Assembly: GCA_019914995.1 (NCBI GenBank)
Contig: CM034131.1
Location: 5,488,501-5,552,500, forward strand
Direction of reading: 5' to 3'
Source: Acanthochlamys bracteata
Taxonomy: Eukaryota > Streptophyta > Magnoliopsida > Pandanales > Velloziaceae
DNA length: 64,000 nucleotides
Within the stretch, counting starts at the first letter, position 1, and each line of letters begins with the position of its first letter. The notes under the pieces were generated by a model. The model saw nothing but the letters and a program-made list of their open reading frames with translations, was not told where the DNA came from and did not search any database. Of this stretch, positions 41,348 to 55,100 are shown piece by piece. The translations under genes and the position numbers were made by a program.

Positions 41348-43338
41348 TTGATCTCCTAAGCCAGTTGTTCATTCGCTACCGAATCAATAGAGAAAAATGG
41401 ATGAGAATGCTTAATGAGTCCATGAAGTCCCTCAAGTCCATCCCGAGAGCCATCAAAAGCTAATCAAGACACTGCTTCTCTCTTTGAGCAATTATATAAG
41501 GTGCATATAGGATTGTGCTAACATGTTGAGTTGAAGCGTCCGAATATCAAATTCTTATTATATTTTTTGCAAAATTAGATTGTGTATTGCCAAATTATCT
41601 CAAAATTCTCTAATATGGTTTACCAAACTGAGTGTCTATGGAGTGCTCAACTTAAGTATTAATCTAAATGATAATTTTTTAATTACTTGATTCCCAAGCA
41701 TTAAACAAGAACAAAAATTTCACTCTTATTAAAGACCAGTTCACTGTACATGGTATTACTGTGTTTCAATATCTTTTCATTACATAACTGTCGTAAGAAA
41801 TTTTTTCTGGTCTAGTCAAGAACAAGTAGATGCAATGAAATTCAACAAGAACGAATACAGAGATATCAGATCAATGGCAACAGCGTTAACGACAACCATG
41901 TCAGTAACAACAAATTGCTACTCAATGCCCGAGTTCGAAACTAGCTTCTATCTGATCTTTAATCAATGCAGTGAAATCAGATCATACAGATCTGTGCTAG
42001 AAGCATTGCTGGAGAATATTTATGCAAAAATATCATAGAATTTATTGAAGGAAATATTGCAAATATCAGATAGAAGGAAAGGTGTCACACTGATGAAGAG
42101 TTCTTATATGATCAGAATTTACGCATTCTAACTCAAGCATGCCAGTGAATATGAAGTCATTCAGACCAAGCTGTATCTAAAATACTATCTATAGAAGAGG
42201 ATCAAGTAGAATATTTCAGAGAAGATTTCTTATCAGTGAGACTAGGCAAAAATCAGAAGAAGCATGAAGAATTCAATACAACTACAAGTTGCTATCAGCA
42301 ATGCAACAATCATTTATTTTCATGCTTTAATAAAATAAAATAAGATAAAAATTATAAATTTATCGAAAATATTATTATATAGGTATTTCATTAATTATGA
42401 ATTTGAATTTTGTAGAAAGATTTTTATCAAAAATTTTTGTCAGCTAACTATAATCATAAAATTTCAACTGTAACTACATATTTTCAAAAATAAATAAAAT
42501 TCTTTGGACATTCTAAGGACCGATGAAGACACTAAAAAATGTACATCTTGACGGACACTCACCATATTTCTTCATAAATATATTATGCACATTCATTCCA
42601 ACTGATTTTATAATTTCGCTCAAATTTAAAAATATAAAATATAAAATAATAATTTAATTATTAAATAAGTCAACTTGAATTTGATTCGATTATTAAATAT
42701 GTTGATTAAGATTGACAATTTTAATCTATATAAATTTATAAATTGAGCTAAAATTAAACTAATTAGATCTATATTAAATTTATAAATTTACCTAAAATTA
42801 AACATCCCTAATTGAGATTCTTTGAACAAGTGCTTTTTATTTTTTTCATAAATTTTTTATAATATACTATTAGAATGTTTAAGACTGCATATACAAAATT
42901 TAAAATAAAAAGTATTTTAATTTTATTTATAAAATGATTTTTATTTTTTATTTTAACAATTAAAAAATAAGTAATAATAAAATCTTACGATATAAAATTT
43001 TTAACACTTTTTTAATTTTTAAATAAATTATATAAAAGTTTATAGAAAATTCACTAAAAAACTTAAAGCTAAAAAGTTAAAAAATAATTTTGTAGAAACT
43101 AATACCAAATGCACCTTATATCTTATTATTATTTTTTAAAATTAAAAATAAAACTTATTTTTAAAAGTAGAATAATTTTTTTTAAATAAATAATTTATTT
43201 TATAAAATTTCAATACCTAATTAATCTAAAATCTCTTCCGAACTCCATAAAATCTTCCTTCTTGTTGCACTTTTTTCTTTTTAAATAAATTTGATATTTA
43301 AAATTTCGTTTATTTTAGAAAATTAATAACTAAAAAAC
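41348..43338. other. Intergenic region between the left arm and the array
   Basis: A 67-codon ORF at 41835-42038 has no recognised domain. 42600-43200 is very AT-rich, and 42830-43115 may be another TIR element (right end reversed reads TAAGGTGCATTTGGTATTAG). No gene can be supported. Confidence 0.35.
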
Positions 43339-43452
43339 CTTTATGCATAGTCTTATGGGCTGAACTTTATTTTTTTAATTTTGCTTGTTTCTATAATATT
43401 CTTGATCAAGAAAAAATTAGAACTCCTCTTGTGGTTCTATAGCCATTTTGAC
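43339..43452 (-). repeat. Inverted partial copy of the array unit at the array's left edge
   Basis: This matches, in reverse orientation, the promoter-distal part of the 1.8-kb unit (for example 46920-47050). It shares TTATGCATAGTCTTATGGGC, GCTTGTTT, ATATTCTTGATCAAGAAA and ATTAGAACTC with changes. The next normal-orientation unit sequence resumes at about 43525, so the edge of the array contains a small inversion. Confidence 0.75.
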
Positions 43453-46400
43453 AAAAATTAAAATGAAAATTATTTATTACTTAACCCATAAATGTTTCTA
43501 AATATTATAAAAACAATTGAGCACCGAAATAAAAATCAATCAAACCACGAACAATTGAGCTAAAGAAAAATAGAGGAGGAAGATGAAATTCGTCATGGAG
43601 TTCATGAAGATGTCTTTGGATGAGGATCGCCAGGTGTGATGTACTTCTTTGCATTCTAGTATTGTTAGCTATTTATGTATATCCTTTTTTACTATGGCTA
43701 CAGATGAAATGATTTTCTAAGATGTTGATGATGAGTTGTTATAGCCTATATTATTGAAATAATAGATAAACGAATCACTATTTGGCATCCGTGGTTGTTT
43801 TCTTTATTTGAATTTTTCTGTGAAAAAGTGACTGTGTTTTAGGTCTTGAAGTTTTAGCGATTGTCTATTAATTACTTGATATTCAATTAATTGCAAATAG
43901 AAGAGCATATTTTATTAATGAGCACTTAGTCGAAGTGTAGTCACTCACGTCGAGTTAGGTTATTCTGTGACCATAGAGAGGAGGTAGCAAATGAAAAGAA
44001 GCAAAAAAGAAAGTGGCGGAGGAGAATGACCGATATTTTTCTATTCAATGGTTGTTGGGAACAAAGTTTAATGACCGGTTTAAAGAAAATTCAAATTCAC
44101 TTTACACCTGCTCATTTGTATTACTGCAATTTAATATCTCAAAAGACCGTGAGTTTAAATTTATAAGGTGGAAATAGAAAACTTCTCCAAAATTATAATC
44201 TTCTTATTTTCGAATATGTAAAATATGAGGCGTTTGTTGGAAATTATTTCAACAGCCTAATAACATCTCTTTCTTTCTGTGAAGTACGAGTTGTCTCTTC
44301 AGTGCTCTCTCAGATTTTATTAGAACAAACATTAACTCTTATGCAGATCTATCATGATCTAGTGAATCTAACTGCATACCAGACTGACTTTCACACCTAA
44401 TTCAGATTATCCATCTTCATCCAAAGATTTTTAGAAACTGAATAGAAGCCCTCACTAGTACAGTTTAAGTAACCCTAGCGAAGCATCAAATAACAAATTG
44501 TTAATAGAAGTAGAACAGAGAAACAAAATCAAGCAGAAATCAAAACTGCTAAAGGGAGAAACATCAAAAACAATTTATAGCTAATTTATAATTCCTACAG
44601 ACCACTGGTTCAATAATTTTACAAATCATATTAGAAATTAACATTCACAGACCACCGAAGTCGCATACCAGATCGATTCTATAAGGTCTAGTCATAGAAT
44701 TTAAGCATCCACAACACAACGCAATTCTCAAAACCTCGGGCCCAAAATCTCCAAACAAGTTGAACCATCTATCTACTATTCCAACAATCACCAAAAAAAT
44801 ACCACAAATAAAAACGCCTGTCGTGTTACCATCGTATACACAGATCTAACTATATACTAAACCAACCGAATAACAAAAAGTCAAAAAACTAAATCTGATC
44901 AAAGACTACATTCAATTCAATTCATATCAGAATGGTAAATATTAGAAAAGAAGAATTAGAATTCGAGGAATACCTTGTGTGAGAGAGCTTCGATTCAAAA
45001 TTATCTCGATTGCTTTGCTGTGATTATACTTTAGCAAGTTGAAGCAAAAGCGAATAAGAAGCAGGTATCTATAGAGAGAGACGGAACATTTTGGTAGGTT
45101 GCCGTCAATCTTGACGGCTATGAAACCGCTTGACCGAGGCCGAGTTTTAATTTCTTTCTTGATCAAGAATATTCTATAAACAAGCATAGTTAACGGGCCA
45201 CGAATGTAAAAACCAAGCCTGACACCTCAACCCATAAGACTATGCATAATAAGTTTCTATTAATTATTAACTTCACACAAGAGGTTAACAAAATAAAATA
45301 AAGTTCACCGAAATTTCATATAAATCAATCAAACCACGAACAATTGAGCTAAAGAATAACAAGCAATAAGAGGAGGAAGATGAAATTCGTCATGTAGTTC
45401 GCGGAAGGTGTGCTGGATGAGGATCGTTTGTGTGATGTACTTCTTTGCATTCTATTATTGTTAGCTATTTATGTATATCCTCTTTTACTATGGCTACAGA
45501 TGAAATGATTTTCTAAGATGTTGATGATGAGTTGTTATAGCCTATATTATTGAAATAATAGATAAACGAATCACTATTTGGCATCCGTGGTTGTTTTCTT
45601 TATTGAAATTTTTCTGTGAAAAAGTGACTGTGTTTTAGGTCTTGAAGTTTTAGCGATTGTCTATTGATTACTTGATATTCCATTAATTGTAAACAGAAGA
45701 GCATATTTTATTAATGAGCACTTAGTCGAAGTGTAGTCACTCACGAGTTAGTTATTCATTAGCGACCATAGAGGAGGTAATAAGCGGAAGAAGTCAGCAT
45801 GCGGCAAAGGAAGTGGCGGAAGAAAATGACCGATATTTTTCTATTCAATGGTTGTTGGGAACAAAGTTTAATGACCGGTTTAAAGAAAATTCAAATTCAC
45901 TTTACACCTGCTCATTTGTATTACTGCAATTTAATATCTCAAAAGACCGTGAGTTTAAATTTATAAGGTGGAAATAGAAAACTTCTCCAAAACTATAATC
46001 TTCTTATTTTCGAATATGTAAAATATGAGCCGTTTGTTGGAAATTATTTCAACAGCCTAATAATATCTCTTTCTTTCTGTGAAGTACAAGTTGTCTCTTC
46101 ATTGCTCTCTCAGATTTTATTAGAACAAACATTAACTCTTATGCATATCTATCATGATCTAGTGAATCTAACTGCATACCAGACTGACTTTCACACCTAA
46201 TTCAGATTATCCATCTTCATCCAAAGATTTCTAGAATTGAATAGAAGGCCTCACTAGTACAGCTTAAGTAACCCTAGCGAAGTATCAAATAACAAATTGT
46301 TAATAGAAGTAGAACAGAGAAACAAAATCAGACAGAAATCAAAACTGCTAAAGGGAGAAACATCAAAAACAATTTATAGCTAATTTATAATTCCTACAGA

Positions 46401-46719
46401 CCACTGGTTCAATAATTTTACAAATCATATTAGAAATTAACATTCACAGACCACCGAAGTCGCATACCAGAGCGATTATATAAGGTCTAGTCATAGAATC
46501 TAAGCATCCACAACACAAGGCAATTCTAAAAACACCGGGCACAAAATCTCCAAACAAGTCGAACCATCTATCTACTATTCCAACAATCACCAAAAAAATA
46601 CCACAAATAAAAACGCCTGTCGTGTTACCATCGTATACACAGATCTAACTATATACTAAACCAACCGAATAACAAAAAGTCAAAAAACTAAATCTGATCA
46701 AAGACTACATTCAATTCAA

Positions 46720-46990
46720 TTCATATCAGAATGGTAAATATTAGAAAAGAAGAATTAGAATTCGAGGAATACCTTGTGTGAGAGAGCTTCGATTCAAAAT
46801 TATCTCGATTGCTTTGCTGTGATTATACTTTAGCAAGTTGAAGCAAAAGCGAATAAGAAGCAGGTATCTATAGAGAGAGACGGAACATTTTGGTGGGTTG
46901 CCGTCAATCTTGACGGCTATGAAACCGCTTGACCGAGGCCGAATTTTAATTTCTTTCTTGATCAAGAATATTCTATAAACAAGCATAGTT
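46720..46990 (-). promoter_or_regulatory. Minus-strand promoter, leader and intron donor of an array unit (representative)
   Basis: Minus-strand TATAGATA lies at 46872-46865, followed by a leader of about 100 bases and ACACAAG/GTATTCCTC, a good intron donor, near 46775. The equivalent TATA boxes are at about 45066, 48674, 50471, 52273, 54071 and 60179 (the last is TATAAATA). The layout resembles the left polyubiquitin-like copy's promoter, and the following 600-700 bases have the T-rich look of a leader intron with GCAG sites, but no ubiquitin coding sequence follows in any array unit. Confidence 0.6.
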
Positions 46991-48988
46991 AACGGGCCAC
47001 GAATGTAAAAGACCAAGCCTGACACCTCAACCCATAAGACTATGCATAATAAGTTTCTATTAATTATTAACTTCACACAAGAGGTTAACAAAATAAAATA
47101 AAGTTCACCGAAATTTCATATAAATCAATCAAACCACGAACAATTGAGCTAAAGAATAACAAGCAATAAGAGGAGGAAGATGAAATTCGTCATGTAGTTC
47201 GCGGAAGGTGTGCTGGATGAGGATCGCTTGTGTGATGTACTTCTTTGCATTCTATTATTGTTAGCTATTTATGTATATCCTCTTTTACTATGGCTACAGA
47301 TGAAATGATTTTCTAAGATGTTGATGATGAGTTGTTATAGCCTATATTATTGAAATAATAGATAAACGAATCACTATTTGGCATCCGTGGTTGTTTTCTT
47401 TATTGAAATTTTTCTGTGAAAAAAGTGGACTGTTTTTTAGGTCTTGAAGTTTTAGCGATTGTCTATTGATTACTTGATATTCCATTAATTGTAAACAGAA
47501 GAGCATATTTTATTAATGAGCACTTAGTCGAAGTGTAGTCACTCACGAGTTAGGTTATTCAAATGACCATAGAGGAGGTAATAAGCGGAAGAGAAGTCAC
47601 AGGCAAAGGAAGTGGCGGAGGAAAATGACCGATATTTTTTTCTATTCAATGGTTGTTGGGAACAAAGTTTAATGACCGGTTTAAAGAAAATTCAAATTCA
47701 CTTTACACCTGCTCATTTGTATTACTGCAATTTAATATCTCAAAAGACCGTGAGTTTAAATTTATAAGGTGGAAATAGAAAACTTCTCCAAAACTATAAT
47801 CTTCTTATTTTCGAATATGTAAAATATGAGCCGTTTGTTGGAAATTATTTCAACAAATTTAATAATATCTCTTTCTTTCTGTGAAGTACAAGTTGTCTCT
47901 TCATTGCTCTCTCAGATTTTATTAGAACAAACATTAACTCTTATGCATATCTATCATGATCTAGTGAATCTAACTGCATACCAGACTGACTTTCACACCT
48001 AATTCAGATTATCCATCTTCATCCAAAGATTTCTAGAATTGAATAGAAGGCCTCTCACTAGTACAAATGACTTTAAGTAACCCTAGCGAAGTATCAAATA
48101 ACAAATTGTTAATAGAAGTAGAACAGAGAAACAAAATCAGACAGAAATCAAAACTGCTAAAGGGAGAAACATCAAAAACAATTTATAGCTAATTTATAAT
48201 TCCTACAGACCACTGGTTCAATAATTTTACAAATCATATTAGAAATTAACATTCACAGACCACCGAAGTCGCATACCAGAGCGATTATATAAGGTCTAGT
48301 CATAGAATCTAAGCATCCACAACACAAGGCAATTCTAAAAACACCGGGCACAAAATCTCCAAACAAGTCGAACCATCTATCTACTATTCCAACAATCACC
48401 AAAAAAATACCACAAATAAAAACGCCTGTCATGTTACCATCGTATACACAGATCTAACTATATACTAAACCAACCGAATAACAAAAAGTCAAAAAACTAA
48501 ATCTGGTCAAAGACTACATTCAATATAATTCATATCAGAATGGTAAATATTAGAAAAGAAGAATTAGAATTCGAGGAATACCTTGTGTGAGAGAGCTTCG
48601 ATTCAAAATTATCTCGATTGCTTTGCTGTGATTATACTTTAGCAAGTTGAAGCAAAAGCGAATAAGAAGCATGTATCTATAGAGAGAGACGGAACATTTT
48701 GGTGGGTTGCCGTCAATCTTCACGGCTATGGAACCGTTTGACCGAGACCGAGTTTTAATTTCTTTCTTGATTAACAATATTCTATAAACAAGCACAGTTA
48801 ACGGACCACGAATGTAAAAGACCAAGCCTGACACCTCAACCCATAAGACTATGCATAATAAGTTTCTATTAATTATTAACTTCACACAAGAGGTTAACAA
48901 AATAAAATAAAGTTCACCGAAATTCCATATAAATCAATCAAACCACGAACAATTGAGCTAAAGAATAACAAGCAATAAGAGGAGGAAG

Positions 48989-49117
48989 ATGAAATTCGTC
49001 ATGGAGTTCGCGGAAGATGTGCTGGATGAGGATCGCTTGTGTGATGTACTTCTTTGCATTCTAGTATTGTTAGCTATTTATGTATATCCTCTTTTACTAT
49101 GGCTACAGATGAAATGA
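48989..49117 (+). CDS. Possible 42-residue membrane microprotein (array unit 4)
   Basis: ATG to TGA, 42 codons: an acidic start (MKFVMEFAEDVLDEDRLCD), then one strongly hydrophobic segment (VLLCILVLLAIYVYPLLLW) and a short QMK end. It sits about 310 bases from the minus-strand TATA box of the unit to its left and points away from it, so the two could share a divergent promoter. Only this copy and the one at 60497 are intact. Copies 2, 3, 5, 6 and 7 have a TAG in place of the GAG codon after VM or a small indel, and copy 1 is frameshifted. I do not recognise a family. Coding status is unproven. Confidence 0.3.
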   Translation: MKFVMEFAEDVLDEDRLCDVLLCILVLLAIYVYPLLLWLQMK

Positions 49118-52100
49118 TTTTCTAAGATGTTGATGATGAGTTGTTATAGCCTATATTATTGAAATAATAGATAAACGAATCACTATTTGGCATCCGTGGT
49201 TGTTTTCTTTATTGAAATTTTTCTGTGAAAATGTGACTGTGTTTTAGGTCTTGAAGTTTTAGCGATTGTCTATTGATTACTTGATATTCAATTAATTGCA
49301 AATAGAAGAGCATATTTTATTAATGAGCACTTAGTCGAAGTGTAGTCACTCCGTCAGAGTTAGCTGTTACAGCGGCCATAGAGGAGGTAGCAGCGGAAGA
49401 GAAGCTGCGGCAAAGGAAGTGGCGGAGGAAAATGACCGATATTTTTCTATTCAATGGTTGTTGGGAACAAAGTTTAATGACCGGTTTAAAGAAAATTCAA
49501 ATTCACTGTACACTTGCTCATTTGTATTACTGCAATTTAATATCTCAAAAGACCGTGAGTTTAAATTTATAAGGTGGAAATAGAAAACTTCTCCAAAATT
49601 ATAATCTTCTTATTTTCGAATATGTAAAATATGAGGCGTTTGTTGGAAATTATTTCAACAGCCTAATAACATCTCTTTCTTTCTGTGAAGTACGAGTTGT
49701 CTCTTCAGTGCTCTCTCAGATTTTATTAGAACAAACATTAACTCTTATGCAGATCTATCATGATCTAGTGAATCTAACTGCATACCAGACTGACTTTCAC
49801 ACCTAATTCAGATTATCCATCTTCATCCAAAGATTTCTAGAATTGAATAGAAGACCTCACTAGTACAGCTCAAGTAACCCTAGCGAAGCATCAAATAACA
49901 AATTGTTAATAGAAGTAGAACAGAGAAACAAAATCAAGCAGAAATCAAAACTCCTAAAGGGAGAAACATCAAAAACAATTTATAGCTAATTTATAATTCC
50001 TACAGACCACTGGTTCAATAATTTTACAAATCATATTAGAAATTAACATTCACACACTACCGAAGTCGCATAGAAGAGCGATTCTATACGGTCTAGTCAT
50101 AGAATCAAAGTATCCACAACACAAGGCAATTCTCAAAACCTCGGGCCCAAAATCTCCAAACAAGTCGAACCATCTATCTACTATTCCTACAATCACCAAA
50201 AAAATACCACAAATAAAAACGCCTGTCATGTTACCATTGTATACACAGATCTAACTATATACTAAACCAACCGAATAACAAAAAGTCAAAAAACTAAATC
50301 TGATCAGAGACTACATTCAATTCAATTCATATCAGAATGGTAAATATTAGAAAAGAAGAATTAGAATTCGAGGAATACCTTGTGTGAGAGAGCTTCGATT
50401 CAAAATTATCTCGATTGCTTTGCTGTGATTATACTTTAGCAAGTTGAAGCAAAAGCGAATAAGAAGCAGGTATCTATAGAGAGAGACGGAACATTTTGGT
50501 GGGTTGCCGTCAATCTTGACGGCTATGAAACCGCTTGACCGAGGCCGAGTTTTAATTTCTTTCTTGATCAAGAATATTCTATAAACAAGCATAGTTAACG
50601 GGCCACGAATGTAAAAGACCAAGCCTGACACCTCAACCCATAAGACTATGCATAATAAGTTTCTATTAATTATTAACTTCACACAAGAGGTTAACAAAAT
50701 AAAATAAAGTTCACCAAATTTCATATAAATCAATCAAACCCACGAACAATTGAGCTAAAGAATAACAAGCAATAAGAGGAGGAAGATGAAATTAATCGTC
50801 ATGTAGTTCAAGAAGGTGTCTTTGGATGAGGATCGTTTGTGTGATGTACTTCTTTGCATTCTATTATTGTTAGCTATTTATGTATATCCTCTTTTACTAT
50901 GGCTACAGATGAAATGATTTTCTAAGATGTTGATGATGAGTTGTTATAGCCTATATTATTGAAATAATAGATAAACGAATCACTATTTGGCATCCGTGGT
51001 TGTTTTCTTTATTGAAATTTTTCTGTGAAAAAAAGTGATCGTTTTTAGGTCTTGAAGTTTTAGCGATTGTCTATTGATTACTTGATATTCCATTAATTGT
51101 AAACAGAAGAGCATATTTTATTAATGAGCACTTAGTCGAAGTGTAGTCACTCCGTCAGAGTTAGCTGTTACAGCGGCCATAGAGGAGGTAATAGCGGAAG
51201 AGAAGCTGCGGCAAAGGAAGTGGCGGAGGAAAATGACCGATATTTTTCTATTCAATGGTTGTTGGGAACAAAGTTTAATGACCGGTTTAAAGAAAATTCA
51301 AATTCACTTTACACCTGCTCATTTGTATTACTGCAATTTAATATCTCAAAAGACCGTGAGTTTAAATTTATAAGGTGGAAATAGAAAACTTCTCCAAAAC
51401 TATAATCTTCTTATTTTCGAATATGTAAAATATGAGCCGTTTGTTGGAAATTATTTCAACAGCCTAATAATATCTCTTTCTTTCTGTGAAGTACAAGTTG
51501 TCTCTTCATTACTCTCTCAGATTTTATTAGAACAAACATTAACTCTTATGCATATCTATCATGATCTAGTGAATCTAATCGCATACTGATCGACTTTCAC
51601 ACCTAATTCAGATTATCCATCTTCATCCAAAGATTTCTAGAATTGAATAGAAGGCCTCACTAGTACAAAATTTAAGTAACCTAGCGAAGCATCAAATAAC
51701 AAATTGTTAATAGAAGTAGAACAGAGAAACAAAATCAAGCGAAATCAAAACTCTAAAAGGGAGAAACATCAAAAACAATTTATAGCTAATTTATAATTCC
51801 TACTGACCACTTTGGTTCAATAATTTTACAAATCATATTAGAAATTAACATTCACGCACACCACCAAGTCGCATACCGGATCGATTCTATAAGGTCTAGT
51901 CATAGAATCTAAGCATCCACAACACAACGCAATTCTCAAAACCTCGGGCCCAAAATCTCCAAACAAGTCGAACCATCTATCTACTATTCCAACAATCACC
52001 AAAAAAATACCACAAATAAAAACGCATCATCATTTACCATCGTATATACAGATCTAACTATATACTAAACCAACCAATAACAAAAAGTCAAAAAACTAAA

Positions 52101-55100
52101 TCTGATCAAAGACTACATTCAATTCAATTCATATCGAATGGTAAATATATTAGAAAAGAAGAATTAGAATTGAGAATACCTTGTGTGAGAGAGCTTGATT
52201 CAAAATTATCTCGATTGCTTTCTTTGTGATTATACTTTAGCAAGTTGAAGCAAAAAAGCGAATAAGAAGCGGTATCTATAGAGAGAGACGGAACATTTTG
52301 GTGGGTTGCCGTCAATCTTGACGGCTATGGAAACCGCTTGACCGAGACCGAGTTTTAATTTCTTTCTTGATCAAGAATATTCTATAAACAAGCAAAGTTA
52401 ACGGGCCACGAATGTAAAAGACCAAGCCTGACACCTCAACCCATAAGACTATGCATAATAAGTTTCTATTAATTATTAACTTCACACAAGAGGTTAACAA
52501 AATAAAATAAAGTTCACCGAAATTTCATATAAATCAATCAAACCACGAACAATTGAGCTAAAGAATAACAAGCAATAAGAGGAGGAAGATGAAATTCGTC
52601 ATGTAGTTCGCGGAAGGTGTGCTGGATGAGGATCGCTTGTGTGATGTACTTCTTTGCATTCTATTATTGTTAGCTATTTATGTATATCCTCTTTTACTAT
52701 GGCTACAGATGAAATGATTTTCTAAGATGTTGATGATGAGTTGTTATAGCCTATATTATTGAAATAATAGATAAACGAATCACTATTTGGCATCCGTGGT
52801 TGTTTTCTTTATTGAAATTTTTCTGTGAAAAAGTGACTGTGTTTTAGGTCTTGAAGTTTTAGCGATTGTCTATTGATTACTTGATATTCCATTAATTGTA
52901 AACAGAAGAGCATATTTTATTAATGAGCACTTAGTCGAAGTGTAGTCACTCCGTCAGAGTTAGCTGTTACAGCGGCCATAGAGGAGGTAATAGCGGAAGA
53001 GAAGCTGCGGCAAAGGAAGTGGCGGAGGAAAATGACCGATATTTTTCTATTCAATGGTTGTCGGGAACAAAGTTTAATGACCGGTTTAAAGAATATTCAA
53101 ATTCACTGTACACCTGCTCATTTGTATTACTGCAATTTAATATCTCAAAAGACCGTGAGTTTAAATTTATAAGGTGGAAATAGAAAACTTCTCCAAAACT
53201 ATAATCTTCTTATTTTCGAATATGTAAAATATGAGCCGTTTGTTGGAAATTATTTCAACAGCCTAATAATATCTCTTTCTTTCTGTGAAGTAGAAGTTGT
53301 CTCTTCATTACTCTCTCAGATTTTATTAGAACAAACATTAACTCTTATGCATATCTATCATGATCTAGTGAATCTAACTGCATACCAGACTGACTTTCAC
53401 ACCTAATTCAGATTATCCATCTTCATCCAAAGATTTCTAGAATTGAATAGAAGGCCTCACTAGTACAGCTTAAGTAACCCTAGCGAAGCATCAAATAACA
53501 AATTATTAATAGAAGTAGAACAGAGAAACAAAATCAAGCAGAAATCAAAACTGCTAATGGGAGAAACATCAAAAACAATTTATAGCTAATTTATAATTCC
53601 AACAGACCACTGGTTCAATAGTTTTACAAGTCATATTAGAAATTAACATTCACAGACCACCGAAGTCGCATACCAGAGCGATTGTATAAGGTCTAGTCAT
53701 AGAATCTAAGCATCCACAACACAAGGCAATTCTCAAAACCTCGGGCCCAAAATCTCCAAACAAGTCGAACCATCTATCTACTATTCCAACAATCACCAAA
53801 AAAATACCACAAATAAAAACGCCTTTCATGTTACCATCGTATACACAGATATAACTCTATACTAAACCAACCGAATAACAAAAAGTCAAAAAACTAAATC
53901 TGATCAAAGACTACATTCAATTCAATTCATATCAGAATGGTAAATATTAGAAAAGAAGAATTAGAATTCGAGGAATACCTTGTGTGAGAGAGCTTCGATT
54001 CAAAATTATCTCGATTGCTTTGCTGTGATTATACTTTAGCAAGTTGAAGCAAAAGCGAATAAGAAGCAGGTATCTATAGAGAGAGACGGAACATTTTGGT
54101 GGGTTGCCGTCAATCTTGACGGCTATGGAACCGCTTGACCGAGACCGAGTTTTAATTTCTTTCTTGATCAAGAATATTCTATAAACAAGCAAAGTTAACG
54201 GGCCACGAATGTAAAAGACCAAGCCTGACACCTCAACCCATAAGACTATGCATAATAAGTTTCTATTAATTATTAACTTCACACAAGAGGTTAACAAAAT
54301 AAAATAAAGTTCACCGAAATTTCATATAAATCAATCAAACCACGAACAATTGAGCTAAAGAATAACAAGTAATAAGAGGAGGAAGATGAAATTAAATCAT
54401 GTAGTTCATGGAAGGTGTCTTTGGATGAGGATCGCTTGTGTGATGTACTTCTTTGCATTCTATTATTGTTAGCTATTTATGTATATCCTCTTTTACTATG
54501 GCTCTGGATGAAATGATTTTCTAAGATGTTGATGATGAGTTGTTATAGCCTATATTATTGAAATAATAGATAAACGAATCACTATTTGGCATCCGTGGTT
54601 GTTTTTTTATTGAAATTTTTTCGTGAAAAAGTGACTGTGTTTTAGGTCTTGAAGTTTTAGCGATTGTCTATTGATTACTTGATATTCCATTAATTGCAAA
54701 ATAGAAGAGCATATTTTATTAATGAGCACTTAGTCGAAGTGTAGTCACTCCGTCAGAGTTAGGTTTAGAGCCATAGAGGAGGTAGCAGCGGAAGAGAAGC
54801 GGCGGCAAAGGAAGTGGCGGAGGAAAATGACCGATATTTTTCTATTCAATGGTTGTCGGGAACAAAGTTTAATGACCGGTTTAAAGAAAATTCAAATTCA
54901 CTGTACACCTGCTCATTTGTATTACTGCAATTTAATATCTCAAAAGACCGTGAGTTTAAATTTATAAGGTGGAAATAGAAAACTTCTCCAAAATTATAAT
55001 CTTCTTATTTTTTAATATGTAAAAAATATGAGGCGTTTGTTGGAAATTATTTCAACAGCCTAATAACATCTCTTTCTTTCTGTGAAGTACGAGTTTTCTC

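Noticed and set aside
46741..47091. A 116-codon minus-strand ORF repeated in most array units (also 48550-48900, 50347-50733, 53947-54297)
   Set aside because: It runs across the TATA box, the leader and past the intron donor, shows no domain, and recurs only because the unit recurs. It is best read as promoter/leader DNA.
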